A stretch of DNA of 64,000 nt from Salipaludibacillus neizhouensis (GTDB taxonomy: Bacteria; Bacillota; Bacilli; Bacillales; Salisediminibacteriaceae). Each line of letters opens with the position of its first letter. Position 1 is the first letter of the stretch. The notes under the pieces are model-generated. The model ran no database searches, was not told the origin of the DNA, and saw only the letters and a program-made list of their open reading frames with translations. The stretch spans positions 3,527,495-3,591,494 of the forward strand of contig NZ_KZ614146.1 in assembly GCF_002886185.1 (NCBI RefSeq). The letters are read 5' to 3'. A program made the position numbers and the translations under genes. Positions 62,566 through 64,000 of the stretch are shown one piece after another.

Positions 62566-63699
62566 TTATTTCCAGCCAACTTCATTTAAGATCATAACCG
62601 CTTCAGCATTATTCTCGCCAAGTTTAGTTAGATTAAGATCTTGCGCTTTAAACTCCCCCCAAGATTTAAGCAACTCTGATACTTCGGCATTTGGGTTAAC
62701 TGGATATTCATAGTTTGCTTCAGCAAAGCGCCCTTGCGCTTCTTCGCTAGATAGGAATTCGATTAACTTAATAGCATTATCTTTGTTTTTAGCATGCTTT
62801 GTTACACCAAGGCCACTAACGTTAATATGTGTTCCTGTTGTTTCTTGATTAGGGAAGAAAAGAGATAACCCTTCAGCAACCTTCACCTCTTCAGGATCTT
62901 CAGAATTCAACATATTACCGAAATAATACGTATTAATAACTGCGATGTCGCCTTCTCCAGATGCAATAGCTTTTGCTTGATCTCTATCTCCGCCTTGTGG
63001 CTCACGTGCCATATTTTCAACAATACCACTAGCCCACTCATTCGCAGCATCCGCTCCATTTAATTCGATAATGGAAGCTAGAAGAGACTGATTATAAATG
63101 TTTTCAGATGAACGGATTAGTACTCTTCCTTGCCACTTTTCTTCAGTTAGTGCTTCATAAGTTGAAAGCTCTGATTCGTCAACACGGTCATTCGCATATA
63201 CAAATACACGAGCACGTTTTGTTAGACCAAACCACTGATTGTCAGTATCACGAAGACTTTCTGGAATATTATTAGTAATTGTTTCATTTTCTACAGCTTG
63301 TAATAGACCTGCATCTTTTGCACGGAATAAGCGTCCTGCATCAGCAGTAAAGAAAAGATCAGCTTCCGTTGCTTCTCCTTCACGATTAAGACGTTCAATT
63401 AACTCGTCAGAATCACCTTGTACTACATTAACTTCGATCCCTGTTTGTTCTGTAAAAGTTGCAAAAAGTTCATTATCAGAATCATAATGACGGCTAGTGT
63501 ATAGATTTACAGCTCCACTATCATCTTTTTCTTCTACTTGTTCACTTGATTCATTGCTAGTTTCATTGCTTTGGTTATTTGTTGAATCTTTTGCAGCATT
63601 AGCTTCTTGCTGCTCCTCTCCTCCACAAGCTGATAAAACAAGTACGGTAGTTAGTAACATTACTAGTGCAGTTAAAATACGATTTTTCTTCAATCTCAT
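62566..63699 (-). CDS. fbpA: Ferric iron-binding lipoprotein
   Basis: 377 residues. Lipobox LSAC at about 22-25, then a long Asn/Glu/Ser-rich linker. The mature part starts VNLYTSRHYDSDNELFATFT, typical of FutA/IdiA-type ferric-binding proteins, and includes NTYYFGNM with the paired tyrosines used to bind Fe3+. The ATG at 63699 is only 2 nt from GGGGGA; the TTG at 63693 has better spacing. Two Fur boxes overlap its promoter, so the operon should be induced under iron limitation. Confidence 0.92.
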   Translation of the reverse strand: MRLKKNRILTALVMLLTTVLVLSACGGEEQQEANAAKDSTNNQSNETSNESSEQVEEKDDSGAVNLYTSRHYDSDNELFATFTEQTGIEVNVVQGDSDELIERLNREGEATEADLFFTADAGRLFRAKDAGLLQAVENETITNNIPESLRDTDNQWFGLTKRARVFVYANDRVDESELSTYEALTEEKWQGRVLIRSSENIYNQSLLASIIELNGADAANEWASGIVENMAREPQGGDRDQAKAIASGEGDIAVINTYYFGNMLNSEDPEEVKVAEGLSLFFPNQETTGTHINVSGLGVTKHAKNKDNAIKLIEFLSSEEAQGRFAEANYEYPVNPNAEVSELLKSWGEFKAQDLNLTKLGENNAEAVMILNEVGWK

Positions 63700-63732
63700 T
63701 TCCCCCTATGTAAAATTTTTTATAACTGAAAG

Positions 63733-63769
63733 TGATTCTCATTATCATTCTACTGATAATTATTCTCAA
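63733..63769 (-). promoter_or_regulatory. Fur-controlled promoter of fbpABC
   Basis: TTGAGA (63764-63769) and GATAAT (63741-63746) are 17 nt apart on the minus strand. TGATTCT-C-ATTATCA (63733-63747) and TGATAAT-T-ATTCTCA (63754-63768) are two 7-1-7 Fur boxes covering the -10 and -35. Confidence 0.82.
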
Positions 63770-64000
63770 GTCAATGCTTTTAACATAAAAGTTTTAATTT
63801 TTTTTTACTTCCCTATTTTTTCTTTTAAATAATGTTATGTACAGCTTATATGTTTGAGCAAATACGACATACACATTCGTCACTTCTTGCAAAGGCTGGT
63901 GGCGCTTCTGAACAAATTTAAGTTGTATCTGATATAATTATGAAGATCGTATATCGCCAGGTTACAAGAAAAAAGAAGCTTCCCATAAGTTCAGTGAACT
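63770..64000. other. Right edge, no gene recognised
   Basis: About 230 AT-rich bases after the Fur region. No start codon with a ribosome binding site leads to a convincing reading frame before the window ends. Confidence 0.4.

Overview
The window comes from a low-GC, endospore-forming Bacillaceae bacterium, most likely halotolerant or halophilic (Gracilibacillus, Virgibacillus or Halobacillus-like). This rests on AT-rich DNA, strong AGGAGG-type ribosome binding sites, CcpA cre boxes, a CotF-like spore coat protein, Yko proteins known from Bacillus subtilis, and a large choline/glycine-betaine osmoprotection block. The species is inferred, not shown.

Layout. 1-10.6 kb is a plant-polysaccharide and glycoside region: a GH38 alpha-mannosidase running off the left edge, a C-terminally truncated secreted GH3, an AraC regulator, and a secreted pectin enzyme joining two CBM35 domains, a PL10 pectate lyase and a CE8 pectin methylesterase. 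10.7-16.5 kb holds decayed genes (a quinone reductase and a MarR regulator joined at a deletion scar), proBA, a hydrolase, a CotF-like coat protein and a cluster of dispersed repeats. 16.6-24 kb holds a CopC/CopD copper protein behind a frameshifted DUF4198 gene, a luciferase-like monooxygenase/FMN reductase pair, and a large secreted phosphodiesterase. 24.4-28 kb is a 1161-residue GH3 enzyme with a cre box.

28.4-40.6 kb is a fructan locus: PfkB fructokinase, a secreted GH32-Big2 gene broken by an in-frame TAA, an intact cytoplasmic GH32, a sugar ABC transporter without its ATPase, a LacI repressor and YesL. A TTGACA-17-TACAAT promoter overlaps two copies of the repressor's apparent operator, and a third copy lies before the lacI gene. 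40.9-48.5 kb carries a J-like membrane protein, a dead ROK fructokinase, a cadmium-type ATPase with a CmtR-like sensor, and ykoP/ykoQ/ykoN.

48.7-58.1 kb is an osmoprotection island: Fra, GbsA, GbsR, two betaine-binding lipoproteins whose lobes are in opposite (circularly permuted) order, and a BetA-type choline dehydrogenase. A GbsR-operator-like motif recurs before gbsA, the first binding protein and betA. An IS150-group IS3 element sits in the loop of the first binding protein's terminator. 58.5-64 kb has a small membrane protein, recombinase and lipoprotein remnants, and a Fur-boxed fbpABC ferric iron transporter.

The most unusual features are a four-copy structured repeat (about 110-147 bp), always in the same orientation and mostly a few bases after stop codons, with covarying stems; the neighbouring pair of permuted binding proteins; the terminator-loop IS; and the many recently broken carbohydrate and redox genes.
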